NCBI GenBank assembly: GCA_934513205.1
Contig: CAKSWU010000005.1
Location: 62,001 to 126,000, forward strand
Reading direction: 5' to 3'
DNA: 64,000 nt
Origin: an uncultured Faecalibacterium sp.
GTDB lineage: Bacteria; Bacillota; Clostridia; Oscillospirales; Ruminococcaceae
Shown: one piece after another, positions 17,051-24,795 of the stretch
How positions within the stretch are numbered: position 1 is the stretch's first letter
How the letters are laid out: each line of letters starts with the position of its first letter
Program-made: the position numbers and the translations under genes
The notes under the pieces: model-generated
Told to the model about the DNA's origin: nothing
Databases searched by the model: none
The model's input: the letters and a program-made list of their open reading frames with translations, nothing else

Positions 17051-18235
17051 TCAGTTGCCGTGATAGATGCCGTTTTCCTGCAGGAATTCCCGGATGCGCT
17101 TGAGTGCCTCGGTCAGGTGCTCCACGCTGTATGCGTAGGAGACGCGGCAGTAGCCCTCACCGGACGCGCCAAAGGCATCGCCGGGGATGATGGCAACGTG
17201 CTTTTGTTCCAGCAGCTTCATGCAGAATTCCTGACTGGTCAACCCGGTGCTCTTGATGCAGGGAAAAGCGTAGAACGCGCCGCGGGGCTCAAAGCAGGTC
17301 AGACCCATATCGTTGAAGCTGCGCACCACCAGACGGCGGCGCATGTTGTACTCGTCCCGCATCCGGTCGATCTCGCCGTCACACTCCTTCAGGGCGGTGA
17401 TGGCGGCATACTGACTGGTGGTGGGAGCACTCATAATGGCGCTCTGATGGATCTTGGTCATGGTCTTGATGACAGGCTCCGGCCCGCAGGCGTAGCCCAG
17501 ACGCCAGCCGGTCATGGCGTAGCTCTTAGAAAAGCCGTTCACTACGATGGTACGCTCTGCCATGCCGGGCAGGGAGGCAATGGACACATGGGGCCGCAGG
17601 CCGTAGTTCAGCTCGGCGTAGATCTCGTCCGACAGCACCATGATGTCGGTGCCGCGCAGCACCTCGGCAATGGCTTCCAGATCCTCCCGCTCCATCACTG
17701 CGCCGGTGGGGTTGTTGGGGAAGGGCATGATGAGCAGCTTGGTGCGGGGGGTGATGGCGGCCTTCAGCGCATCGGCGCGCAGGCGGAACTCATCCTCCTG
17801 ACGGCAGGCCACATGCACCGGCACGCCGCCGGACAGGGTGGTGATGGGCTCGTAGCACACAAAGCAGGGCTCCGGGATGATGACCTCGTCCCCGGGCTGG
17901 ATCAGGGTGCGGATGCACATGTCGATGGCCTCGCTGCCGCCTACGGTCACCAGCACCTGATGCAGCGGGTCGTAATGCAGGCCCATGCGGCGTTCCAGAT
18001 ACCGGCAGATCTCGGCGCGCAGCTCCTTCAGGCCTGCGTTGGAGGTGTAGCGGGTGCGTCCGTGTTCCAGGCTTTCGATGCCTGCTTCCCGCACGGCCCA
18101 CGGGGTCTTGAAGTCCGGCTCGCCCACGCCAAGGCTGATGCACTCCGGCATCTCGGCGGCCAGATCAAAAAATTTGCGGATGCCGGAGGGGCGCATGGCC
18201 TTGGCGGCAGGCGCGATCAATTTATCGTAGTCCAT
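17051..18235 (-). CDS. class I/II pyridoxal-phosphate aminotransferase
   Basis: Fold type I aminotransferase of 394 residues, likely acting on aromatic or branched amino acids or aspartate. Typical blocks are present: ISLGVGEPDFKTP near the start, PFPNNPTGAVM in the middle, and the PLP lysine in NGFSKSYAMTGWRLGYACGP; SYAYSVEHLTEAL ends the domain. The ATG at 18235 overlaps the Lrp gene's TGA as TGATG, so the pair is coupled. Upstream in-frame GTG codons at 18250 and 18238 lie inside the regulator and were not chosen. Lrp-aminotransferase pairs are common in Firmicutes and suggest amino-acid-responsive control. Confidence 0.93.
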   Translation of the reverse strand: MDYDKLIAPAAKAMRPSGIRKFFDLAAEMPECISLGVGEPDFKTPWAVREAGIESLEHGRTRYTSNAGLKELRAEICRYLERRMGLHYDPLHQVLVTVGGSEAIDMCIRTLIQPGDEVIIPEPCFVCYEPITTLSGGVPVHVACRQEDEFRLRADALKAAITPRTKLLIMPFPNNPTGAVMEREDLEAIAEVLRGTDIMVLSDEIYAELNYGLRPHVSIASLPGMAERTIVVNGFSKSYAMTGWRLGYACGPEPVIKTMTKIHQSAIMSAPTTSQYAAITALKECDGEIDRMRDEYNMRRRLVVRSFNDMGLTCFEPRGAFYAFPCIKSTGLTSQEFCMKLLEQKHVAIIPGDAFGASGEGYCRVSYAYSVEHLTEALKRIREFLQENGIYHGN

Positions 18236-18714
18236 CACAGCACCGTGCACTCTCTTTCATCAATTTCTTCGTCCTGATACAGCCGCCCCTCTTTTTTATA
18301 GGTGCGCAGCACGAAGTGGGTGGCGGTGGACAGCACATCGTCCAGCGGAGACAGGCGCTTTGCCACAAACAGAGCGATCTCCTGGAAGGTCTGTCCCTTG
18401 ATGACCAGCTGCAGGTCGTAGCCGCCGCTCATCAGCAGCACGCTCTCCACCTCCTCAAAGGCGGCGATGGTCGCGGCGATCTCGTCAAAGCCGCGGCTCT
18501 TTTTGGGGCTGACGTTCAGCTCGATGACCGCTTCCACGCGGTTCACCCCGGCCTTTTCCCAGTCCACAAGGGTCTTGTAGCCCTTGATGATGCCCTGCGC
18601 CCGGGCAAGGTCCATCATCGCCGCCACTTCGGCGGGAGACTTGTTCAGCATGGTGGCAATGTCCTCCACGGGCAGCCGGGCGTTGTCCTCCAGAATCTTC
18701 AGAAGCTGTTCCAT
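18235..18714 (-). CDS. Lrp/AsnC-family transcriptional regulator
   Basis: 159-residue feast/famine regulator. The N-terminal helix-turn-helix spans roughly residues 1-50 (LLKILEDNARLPVEDIATML, then SPAEVAAMMDLA). The RAM/AsnC ligand domain follows, with SPKKSRGFDEIAATI, LLMSGGYDLQLVIKG and FVAKRLSPLDDVLSTATHFV. Such proteins bind amino acids and form octamers on DNA. GGAGG-like sites precede the ATG at 18714. The neighbour it overlaps is an aminotransferase, the likely target. A TATACT -10 lies about 55 bp upstream without a good -35. Confidence 0.93.
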   Translation of the reverse strand: MEQLLKILEDNARLPVEDIATMLNKSPAEVAAMMDLARAQGIIKGYKTLVDWEKAGVNRVEAVIELNVSPKKSRGFDEIAATIAAFEEVESVLLMSGGYDLQLVIKGQTFQEIALFVAKRLSPLDDVLSTATHFVLRTYKKEGRLYQDEEIDERECTVL

Positions 18715-18853
18715 GATATATACTCCTTTTCCTCCCTATCCCTCACGATAGCGGAAATTATATTTAAGTATAGCACAAGCTGCCGGAGATTGCATCCGCT
18801 TTTTGTATAGAATGTCTTTTTTGTCTTTCATCTGCTCTTTTTTACAAAAAGTG

Positions 18854-18882
18854 TGTTCAAATTTTGCCAAATCTGCTATACT
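18854..18882 (+). promoter_or_regulatory. promoter of the ACT/UPF0210 pair
   Basis: TGTTCA (18854-18859), 17 bp, TATACT (18877-18882). The ACT gene starts 70 bp downstream. Confidence 0.6.
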
Positions 18883-18951
18883 GGAAGGGTAAGAGTGTGC
18901 CGGAACCATTTGCGGCACCGTTTTATCAACCGGAAAATGAGGGTGGAAACG

Positions 18952-19221
18952 ATGAAAGCATTCATTACTGTCATTGGTCGCGATACCGTGGGTGTGGTCG
19001 CAAAGGTCGCCGGTTTGTGCACCGAACTGAACATCAACATTGAGGATGTGACCCAGAGCATCCTGCAGGGCATGTTTGCCATGATCATGCTGGTGGACCT
19101 GTCCGGCTGCAACGTCAGCCACGAGGAGCTGCACAAGCGCGCTGATGCGCTGGCGGCTGAGATGGGCATGCAGATCAACGTGACCCGTCAGGAAGTTTTT
19201 GACGCCATGCACACCATCTGA
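18952..19221 (+). CDS. ACT-domain protein (UPF0237)
   Basis: 89-residue protein that is one ACT domain: MKAFITVIGRDTVGVVAKVA with the glycine typical of ligand binding, then LNINIEDVTQSILQGMFAMI. Members are thought to bind amino acids and regulate. The ATG at 18952 follows GGGTGGAAACG; earlier in-frame codons lie in the promoter. It is 20 bp upstream of the UPF0210 gene, a pairing conserved across many Firmicutes, so the two probably act together. Confidence 0.93.
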   Translation: MKAFITVIGRDTVGVVAKVAGLCTELNINIEDVTQSILQGMFAMIMLVDLSGCNVSHEELHKRADALAAEMGMQINVTRQEVFDAMHTI

Positions 19222-19241
19222 GCAAAGGAGCCGTAACTGCT

Positions 19242-20609
19242 ATGAGTATGTTTAACACCGGGGACATCCTTGAGACCATCGAGATGTTCACCCAGGACAA
19301 TCTGGACGTGCGCACCGTCACCATGGGCATCAGCCTGCTGGACTGCATCGACCCGGACCCCAAGAAGGCCTGCGAGAACATCTACAACAAGATCACCACC
19401 AAGGCTGCAAACCTTGTGCCCGCCGTGGAGCACATCAGCGCCGAGTACGGTATTCCCATCATCAACAAGCGCATCAGCGTCACCCCCATCGCCATGCTGC
19501 TGGGTGCCTGCCCGGAGGCAGACCCCGTGGACTTTGCCAAGACGCTGGACGCCGCCGGCAAAAAGGTGGGTGTCAACTTCGTGGGCGGTTACAGCGCACT
19601 GGTGCACAAGGGCTTTTCTGCCGGTGACCTCCGCCTGATCGAGTCCATCCCCCGCGCACTGGCCGAGACCGACATCGTGTGCAGCTCGGTGAACATCGGT
19701 GCCACCAAGGCCGGCCTGAACATGGACGCCGTCAAGCTGATGGGCGAGGCCGTAAAGAAGGCCAGCGAGCTGACCGCCGACCGTCAGTGCATCGGCGCCG
19801 CCAAGCTGGTGGTGTTCTGCAACGCCCCGGAGGACAACCCCTTCATGGCAGGCGCTTTCCACGGTCCCGGCGAGCCGGACTGCGAGATCCACGTGGGCGT
19901 TTCCGGCCCGGGTGCTGTGCGCGCCGCGCTGGCACGTCTGCCCAAGGACGCCCCCATTGACGAGGTGGCAGAGCTTGTAAAGCGCACCGCCTTCAAGATC
20001 ACCCGCGTGGGTCAGCTGGTGGCAAACCTTGCCTCCAAGGCTCTGGGCGTGCCCGCCGGCATCATCGACCTTTCTCTGGCTCCCACCCCCGCCATCGGCG
20101 ACAGCGTGGCGAACATTCTGGAGGAGATGGGTCTGGAGACCTGCGGCTGCTGCGGCACCACCGCCTGCCTTGCCCTGCTGAACGATGCTGTGAAGAAGGG
20201 CGGCGTGATGGCCTCCAACCACGTTGGCGGCCTGTCCGGTGCCTTTATCCCGGTCAGCGAGGACGCCGGCATGATCCACGCTGCCGAGATCGGCTGCCTG
20301 ACCATTGAAAAGCTGGAAGCCATGACCGCCGTCTGCTCGGTGGGCATCGACATGGTTATCATCCCGGGCGACACCACCCCCGCCGTCATCAGCGCCCTGA
20401 TCGCGGACGAGGCCGCCATCGGCATGGTGAACAGCAAGACCACCGCCGTGCGCGTCATCCCCGCCATCGGCCGCAAGGCCGGTGAGGTGCTGGACTTCGG
20501 CGGTCTGCTGGGCTATGGTCCCATCATGGCGGTCAACAAGCACGACCCCTCGGTGTTCATCAACCGCGGCGGCCGCCTGCCCGCCCCCATGCAGTCGCTG
20601 AAGAACTAA
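19242..20609 (+). CDS. UPF0210 / PFL-family (DUF711) protein
   Basis: 455-residue cytosolic protein of the DUF711 family, which shares a fold with glycyl-radical enzymes such as pyruvate formate-lyase but whose activity is unknown. Family landmarks: TVTMGISLLDC, GIPIINKRISVTPIAML, HVGVSGPGAVR and MGLETCGCCGTTACLALLND. AAAGGAG lies just before the ATG. It follows the ACT-domain gene, its usual partner. Several cysteines cluster in ETCGCCGTTACL. Confidence 0.94.
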   Translation: MSMFNTGDILETIEMFTQDNLDVRTVTMGISLLDCIDPDPKKACENIYNKITTKAANLVPAVEHISAEYGIPIINKRISVTPIAMLLGACPEADPVDFAKTLDAAGKKVGVNFVGGYSALVHKGFSAGDLRLIESIPRALAETDIVCSSVNIGATKAGLNMDAVKLMGEAVKKASELTADRQCIGAAKLVVFCNAPEDNPFMAGAFHGPGEPDCEIHVGVSGPGAVRAALARLPKDAPIDEVAELVKRTAFKITRVGQLVANLASKALGVPAGIIDLSLAPTPAIGDSVANILEEMGLETCGCCGTTACLALLNDAVKKGGVMASNHVGGLSGAFIPVSEDAGMIHAAEIGCLTIEKLEAMTAVCSVGIDMVIIPGDTTPAVISALIADEAAIGMVNSKTTAVRVIPAIGRKAGEVLDFGGLLGYGPIMAVNKHDPSVFINRGGRLPAPMQSLKN

Positions 20610-20645
20610 AAACCTCTCCGTCATACCTGAATAAATTTCTTCCGG

Positions 20646-20691
20646 CAGACCCATCCTCTGGATGTCATTTCCAGAAGAAGGGTCTGTTTTT
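20646..20691 (+). terminator. terminator after the UPF0210 gene, abutting the spoIIR-like start
   Basis: CAGACCC (20646-20652) pairs with GGGTCTG (20680-20686); inside, CTGGA pairs with TCCAG. TTTTT follows, and the next gene's ATG starts directly after it at 20692. The AGAAGAAGG used as ribosome binding site lies in the 3' half of the hairpin. Confidence 0.75.
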
Positions 20692-21321
20692 ATGTGTTCC
20701 AAAACGCTCACACGCTCTCAAATGGCGCTGCTCTGCCTTGGCCTGTTTCTGGCTTTTGTCCTTTGCGGCGCGTGGCAGGCATTTGCATGGGGACGCACCC
20801 AGCTGGACACCGGGGCACTGGTGTGCGCCGACACCCTGCGGCTGCACATCCGGGCCGAAAGCGACTCCATCATCCACCAGAGCGCAAAGCTCCGGGTGCG
20901 GGACGCCGTGCTGACCTATCTGGATGCCGCCTGCCCTGCCCGCAGCAAGGCAGCGGTCCTTTGCTGGGCGGGGCAGCACCTGTTTGACCTGCAGCTCTGC
21001 GCCCGGCACGCACTGGCAGAGCAGAACATCCGCGCCCCGGTGCGGGTGCAGCTGGTGAACATGTACTTCGACACCCGCCGCTATGCTTCGGGCATTCTTC
21101 CTGCCGGGCGGTACGATGCCGTGCGCATCGACATCGGCGCCGGTGCGGGACGCAACTGGTGGTGCGTGCTGTACCCGGGGCTGTGCCGCACCGCCTGCGG
21201 GGGCTACGCCCTGCCCCGGGAGAACGACCTTGTCTGCGGGGACTATCTGCTGCGGCTCCGGGTAGTGGAGTGGGTGCAGCAGCACACCGCCCGCCGGGAG
21301 GACCGGGTGCTGGCAGGGTGA
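20692..21321 (+). CDS. spoIIR: SpoIIR-like protein (stage II sporulation protein R homologue)
   Basis: SpoIIR is the forespore signal that activates the SpoIIGA protease for pro-SigE in spore formers. The 209-residue product has an N-terminal membrane helix (MALLCLGLFLAFVLCGAW) and the two SpoIIR landmarks: LRLHIRAESDSIIHQSAKLR, VRDAVLTYLD and, near the C-terminus, YDAVRIDIGAGAGRNWWCVL. No other sporulation gene is seen in this window, and Faecalibacterium-type bacteria are not known to sporulate, so this is a retained relic or has a new role. The start at 20692 follows a GAAGG inside the preceding terminator. A peptidoglycan-binding gene follows. Confidence 0.85.
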   Translation: MCSKTLTRSQMALLCLGLFLAFVLCGAWQAFAWGRTQLDTGALVCADTLRLHIRAESDSIIHQSAKLRVRDAVLTYLDAACPARSKAAVLCWAGQHLFDLQLCARHALAEQNIRAPVRVQLVNMYFDTRRYASGILPAGRYDAVRIDIGAGAGRNWWCVLYPGLCRTACGGYALPRENDLVCGDYLLRLRVVEWVQQHTARREDRVLAG

Positions 21322-21372
21322 CATCTGCTGGGAATGCCGCATAGCATGGGGCGAAAGGAGTGTGTGATCCTT

Positions 21373-21843
21373 ATGGCGATTCCTGCTTATTATTCCCTGC
21401 TCCAACGCGGCTCCTCCGGTCCGGATGTAGCCATGGTGCAGACCTGGCTCAACGGTGTCCGTGATGCCTGCACCTGGCATGACCCCCTGAAGGCGGACGG
21501 AAAGTTCGGCCTTTCCACCGAGAACGCCGTAAAGGAGTTCCAGCTGAAAAACAAGATGAACGTGGATGGCAAGGTGGGCGCAAACACCTGGAACGTGCTG
21601 TACACCCAGTACACCGCAAAGCACGGCCTGCATGTGCCCTACCCCGGCATTCCCCTGCGCCGCGGCTCCTCCGGCGGGACCGTGCGGCTGGTGCAGCAGA
21701 AGCTGAACTCTCTGGGCGAGCGGCTGACAGCCGATGGCAGATACGGTGCCGCCACGGCAGCCGCCGTGCAGCGGTTCCAGCGGCGCAGCGGCCTGACGGC
21801 GGACGGCAGCGTGGGCCAAGCCACCTGGGAAAAGATGTTTTAA
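21373..21843 (+). CDS. double peptidoglycan-binding domain protein
   Basis: 156-residue protein made of two PG_binding_1 (three-helix) repeats. Repeat 1 runs from LLQRGSSGPDVAMVQTWLN to VDGKVGANTW, repeat 2 from LRRGSSGGTVRLVQQKLNSL to ADGSVGQATWEKMF. No catalytic domain and no clear signal peptide is attached, which is odd for a cell-wall binder. The ATG at 21373 follows AAAGGAG at 12 nt; a GTG at 21364 would be too close. It lies 51 bp after the spoIIR-like gene on the same strand and probably shares its transcript. In spore formers such domains sit on cortex-lytic enzymes. Confidence 0.85.
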   Translation: MAIPAYYSLLQRGSSGPDVAMVQTWLNGVRDACTWHDPLKADGKFGLSTENAVKEFQLKNKMNVDGKVGANTWNVLYTQYTAKHGLHVPYPGIPLRRGSSGGTVRLVQQKLNSLGERLTADGRYGAATAAAVQRFQRRSGLTADGSVGQATWEKMF

Positions 21844-21932
21844 TGCCACACAAAATCCTGCGCATAGATGCTGCGCGGAGGTACAGTTTGAACGACATTT
21901 CTGATACACGAATGAAGTGATCTTCAGCCATC

Positions 21933-21978
21933 AAACACCCCGGAGATTCCTTGTTTTCAAGGGATCTCCGGGGTGTTT
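21933..21978. terminator. bidirectional terminator
   Basis: AAACACCCCGGAGA / TCTCCGGGGTGTTT extended inward by TTCCTTG / CAAGGGA around loop TTTT; about 21 bp of helix. It lies between convergent genes (21843 + and 21990 -). Confidence 0.93.
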
Positions 21979-21989
21979 CTGTATTGATC

Positions 21990-23928
21990 TTACAAGGGTT
22001 TCAAAACCAGCACCGCAGGAATTTCAACTTCCGTAAAATCCAGCGTGAAGCTGATCGTCTCGCCAACGGTTTCAAAGGGCAGCTCCGTCTCCGTTCCGTC
22101 CGGAGCGATCAACAGAAGTCTCTTGCCCTGCATGATCTCAGCAGGCAGCGTGATCTTCACCCGGCCCGCAGGCGCGGTGAGCTTTCCCTCATGGACAAAG
22201 GCAAGGCTCAGATACCGCTGGTTCATGCGTGCAACCAGTTCTCCCTCGGGCAGCTTCCCGTCCACGGCTGCCGCCGATGCCGTTTCAAGCAGCTCCAGCC
22301 GTTCGCCGTTTTCCGCCTTGCCGCATACCGGGCAGAATACCAGACCCCAATTTTCCCCATAGTTCGTCAGAACATGACCGGATGCCGGGATCTCCGTGTA
22401 GGTGGTGTAGCCGCAGTTGCCGCAAGTGTCGTAAGCATCCCAGCCAATTTCCGTGCAGGTGGCTGCTTTGGCTTCACGGCGTGTCAGCGCATGACCGGAT
22501 GCAGGGATCTCCACATAGGTGGTGTAGTCGCAGTCGCTGCAGGTGTCGTAGGCGTCCCAGCCGATTTCCGTGCAGGTCGCGGCTTTGGCTTCATGGTGCG
22601 TCAGAGCGTGACCGGATGCAGGGATCTCCACATAGGTGGTGTAGTCGCAGTTGCTGCAGGTGTCGTAAGCGTCCCAGCCGATTTCCGTGCAGGTCGCGGC
22701 TTTGGCTTCATGGTGCGTCAGAGCGTGACCGGATGCAGGGGTCTCCACATAGGTGGTGTAGTCGCAGTTGCTGCAGGTATCGTAAGCATCCCAGCCGATT
22801 TCCGTGCAGGTCGCAGTCTTGGCTTCATGGTGTGTCAGCGCATGACCGGATGCAGGGATCTCCACATAGGTGGTGTAGTCGCAGTTGCTGCAGGTGTCGT
22901 AGGCGTCCCAGCCGATTTCCGTACAGGTGGGGGCTTTTGCTGCGTGCTGCTCCAAATTATGGTTCAGTGCGGCCTGCTCCGCGTAGGTGGTATAGTTGCA
23001 GCGGGAACAGGTTTCGTAAGCGCTCCAGCCCTTTTCCGTGCAGGTAGGGGCTTTTGCTTCATGCAATATCGGATCATGACCGAGCGCCTCGACCCAGTCA
23101 GTCTCCGAATAGGTAGTACAGGTTGTGCATAAATACCAGCTCTTCCATCCTGGTTTCGTACAGGTTGGTTCCCGTGTAAATTCTCGTGCCTTTTTCAAAA
23201 TGTGCTGCTTGGGGGTTATTATATCGGGCGTCCTGTAGTTGCATCCTTCTTCAGTACAGCGCGTGTATTCAAGTCCTTCCTGCTGACAGGTAGCCGGTCG
23301 TTTAAATGTTTTAAGCTGGTGCGGAGCCAGATCGCCGTATTCCTTACCACACTTCATACAGACCGCTTTGGCGGTGCAGGTTGCTGTGCCACCGATACAG
23401 TCTTCGGTCTCAACTGTGCTGCAGCGCGTGCATCTGCGGGTGTGCGTGCCGTTGCCGGCGGATATCCACTCGCCCCACCAGTACCATGCGTGACCGAGAA
23501 TGCCGTATTCCACGCCGCATTTTTCACAGATTTTGCCTGTGGTGCAGGTGAACGTTCCGGTGCCACCGGTATGTGCGGGCGGTTCCCCATATGGCTGATT
23601 GCAGACCTCGCAGACGGCGCGTTCTGTGCACGTAGCCGTGCCGCCCGTATGTGCGGCCAGTTCCCCATATGGCTCTTTGCAGACCTCGCAGACGGCGCGT
23701 TCCGTGCACGTAGCCGTGCCGCCCGTGTGAGAAGCAGACCGACGCGTATTCATTTTGCAAGAATCACACCAATAAATAAACTCATGATAGCGTGGATACG
23801 TTTTCAATTTGACAAATGTCACATCTCTCCCGCAAAAATCGCAGCACGGACCCGATGCCAGCGCCGTGGCGGGGCGTATAAGCAGCAGGGTACACAGCAG
23901 CAGAATGCCCAGAACCGTTTTTTTTCAT
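21990..23928 (-). CDS. secreted cysteine-rich repeat surface protein, out of frame at a poly(A) tract
   Basis: The body is one open frame: about three N-terminal units of 27 residues (HTGGTATCTERAVCEVC...), then six units of 39 residues (TCTEIGWDAYDTCSNCDYTT), then a beta-rich tail. Every unit carries CxxC pairs. The repeats belong to a type common in large Firmicute surface proteins; function unknown. The frame continues upstream into a perfect Sec signal (KTVLGILLLCTLLLIRPATA, then LASG) but there meets a TGA. The ATG at 23928, with AAGGAGG 7 nt before it, is one base out of frame: the run of eight A at 23918-23925 would restore MKKTVLG if it were seven, giving 645 residues. Phase variation, slippage or an assembly error would all explain this. 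No LPXTG or other anchor is seen. Confidence 0.8.
22386..23087 (-). repeat. six tandem 117-bp coding repeats
   Basis: Six head-to-tail units of 117 bp (39 codons) within the cysteine-rich gene. The four central units are nearly identical at DNA level; the outer ones, especially the first encoded (ALGHDPILHEAK...), have diverged. The gradient fits expansion by unequal recombination in the centre. Confidence 0.9.
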
Positions 23929-23956
23929 GTTACTCCCTCCTTGTCATCAAACCTTG

Positions 23957-24637
23957 TTATCCTTTCAGATCAAACTGTACGGACAGCGATGCAAGCACGG
24001 CATCTATGACTTTCCGCGCCTGGGCAAGCATATCGATCTCTGCCACAAAAGCGATGATCTGCTCGCGCTCCTCCTCAGGCACCTGAAATACGCTCAGGCT
24101 CATGCTCAGGAACCGCCGTATTTTGCGTTCCAGCGTAAAGTATGGGTCGCACCGCCGTGCCATGTAGCCGCGCATCATGCCAGCCGTTCCCAGCTCCATC
24201 TCATAGAAATCGCACTCGGCGTACCCCGGCAGGTACGCGCTGAACGCCGCCTGCAGCTCGGCAGTGGTGCTGCGGTGGATGATCTCCGCCGTAGCGGGGA
24301 AGGTGTACGCTTCCACATAGATATCCCGCAGGTTCTCGCTCAGCTCGGTCACCGCCAGCTGCAAAGCCGTTTCCACCGCGTAGAGGTACACCGGCGAGGG
24401 GGTGTTTGCCGCCAGCGGCTTCACCGCACCGAACTGCCTGCTGAACATCATGCCGATCAGCTCGGTCAGCACGCCGTCCTTTGTGCGGAAAATATTCTGG
24501 AACGATCCGGCTGACACATCGGCTTCCTTTAAAATTTCTGCCACCTTGGTGTTCGTGTAGCCTTTTTCCAGAAAAAGCCGGACACAGGCGGTCAGGATCC
24601 GCCGTTTTGCTTCTTTGCTGTCGTATCTGCGCGTCAT
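23957..24637 (-). CDS. TetR/AcrR-family transcriptional regulator
   Basis: 226-residue regulator. The N-terminal helix-turn-helix (residues about 10-55) is typical: RRILTACVRLFLEKGYTNTK, then VAEILKEADVSAGSFQNIF with KDGVL. The C-terminal ligand domain is helical and unassigned. Start at 24637, close to the -10 of a strong promoter that overlaps a palindrome, so it very likely regulates itself. The cysteine-rich surface gene follows 28 bp downstream on the same strand and would be co-transcribed. Confidence 0.92.
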   Translation of the reverse strand: MTRRYDSKEAKRRILTACVRLFLEKGYTNTKVAEILKEADVSAGSFQNIFRTKDGVLTELIGMMFSRQFGAVKPLAANTPSPVYLYAVETALQLAVTELSENLRDIYVEAYTFPATAEIIHRSTTAELQAAFSAYLPGYAECDFYEMELGTAGMMRGYMARRCDPYFTLERKIRRFLSMSLSVFQVPEEEREQIIAFVAEIDMLAQARKVIDAVLASLSVQFDLKG

Positions 24638-24656
24638 TGGGAATCATCCTTTTCTG

Positions 24657-24703
24657 TAATTGGTTTCTGACCCAATTATATATTGTTTTTGCATTCAAGT
24701 CAA
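24657..24703 (-). promoter_or_regulatory. promoter with TetR-type operator
   Basis: TTGACT (24698-24703 complement), 17 bp, TATAAT (24675-24680 complement). The inverted repeat TAATTGG-8-CCAATTA (24657-24663 with 24672-24678) overlaps the -10 and the predicted start site, where a TetR repressor would block transcription. Operator function is inferred. Confidence 0.8.
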
Positions 24704-24734
24704 GTAGAATATCTGGCACGGCATCTTCTTTTTC

Positions 24735-24764
24735 TTGCCCTCAAAAGAACAACTGTTGTATAAT
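24735..24764 (+). promoter_or_regulatory. promoter of sbcD-sbcC
   Basis: TTGCCC (24735-24740), 18 bp, TATAAT (24759-24764). sbcD starts 32 bp downstream. Confidence 0.75.
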
Positions 24765-24795
24765 GGAGAAAAAATGAAAAGGCGGTGTTCTCCCC

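Noticed and set aside
16085..18277. 730-codon open frame opposite ispE and the aminotransferase
   Set aside because: Spans two genes with full family motifs on the other strand and runs through their intergenic terminator.
22386..23087. Regular repeats that could suggest a CRISPR array
   Set aside because: The period is 117 bp without unique spacers, and all units are in one reading frame of a cysteine-rich protein.
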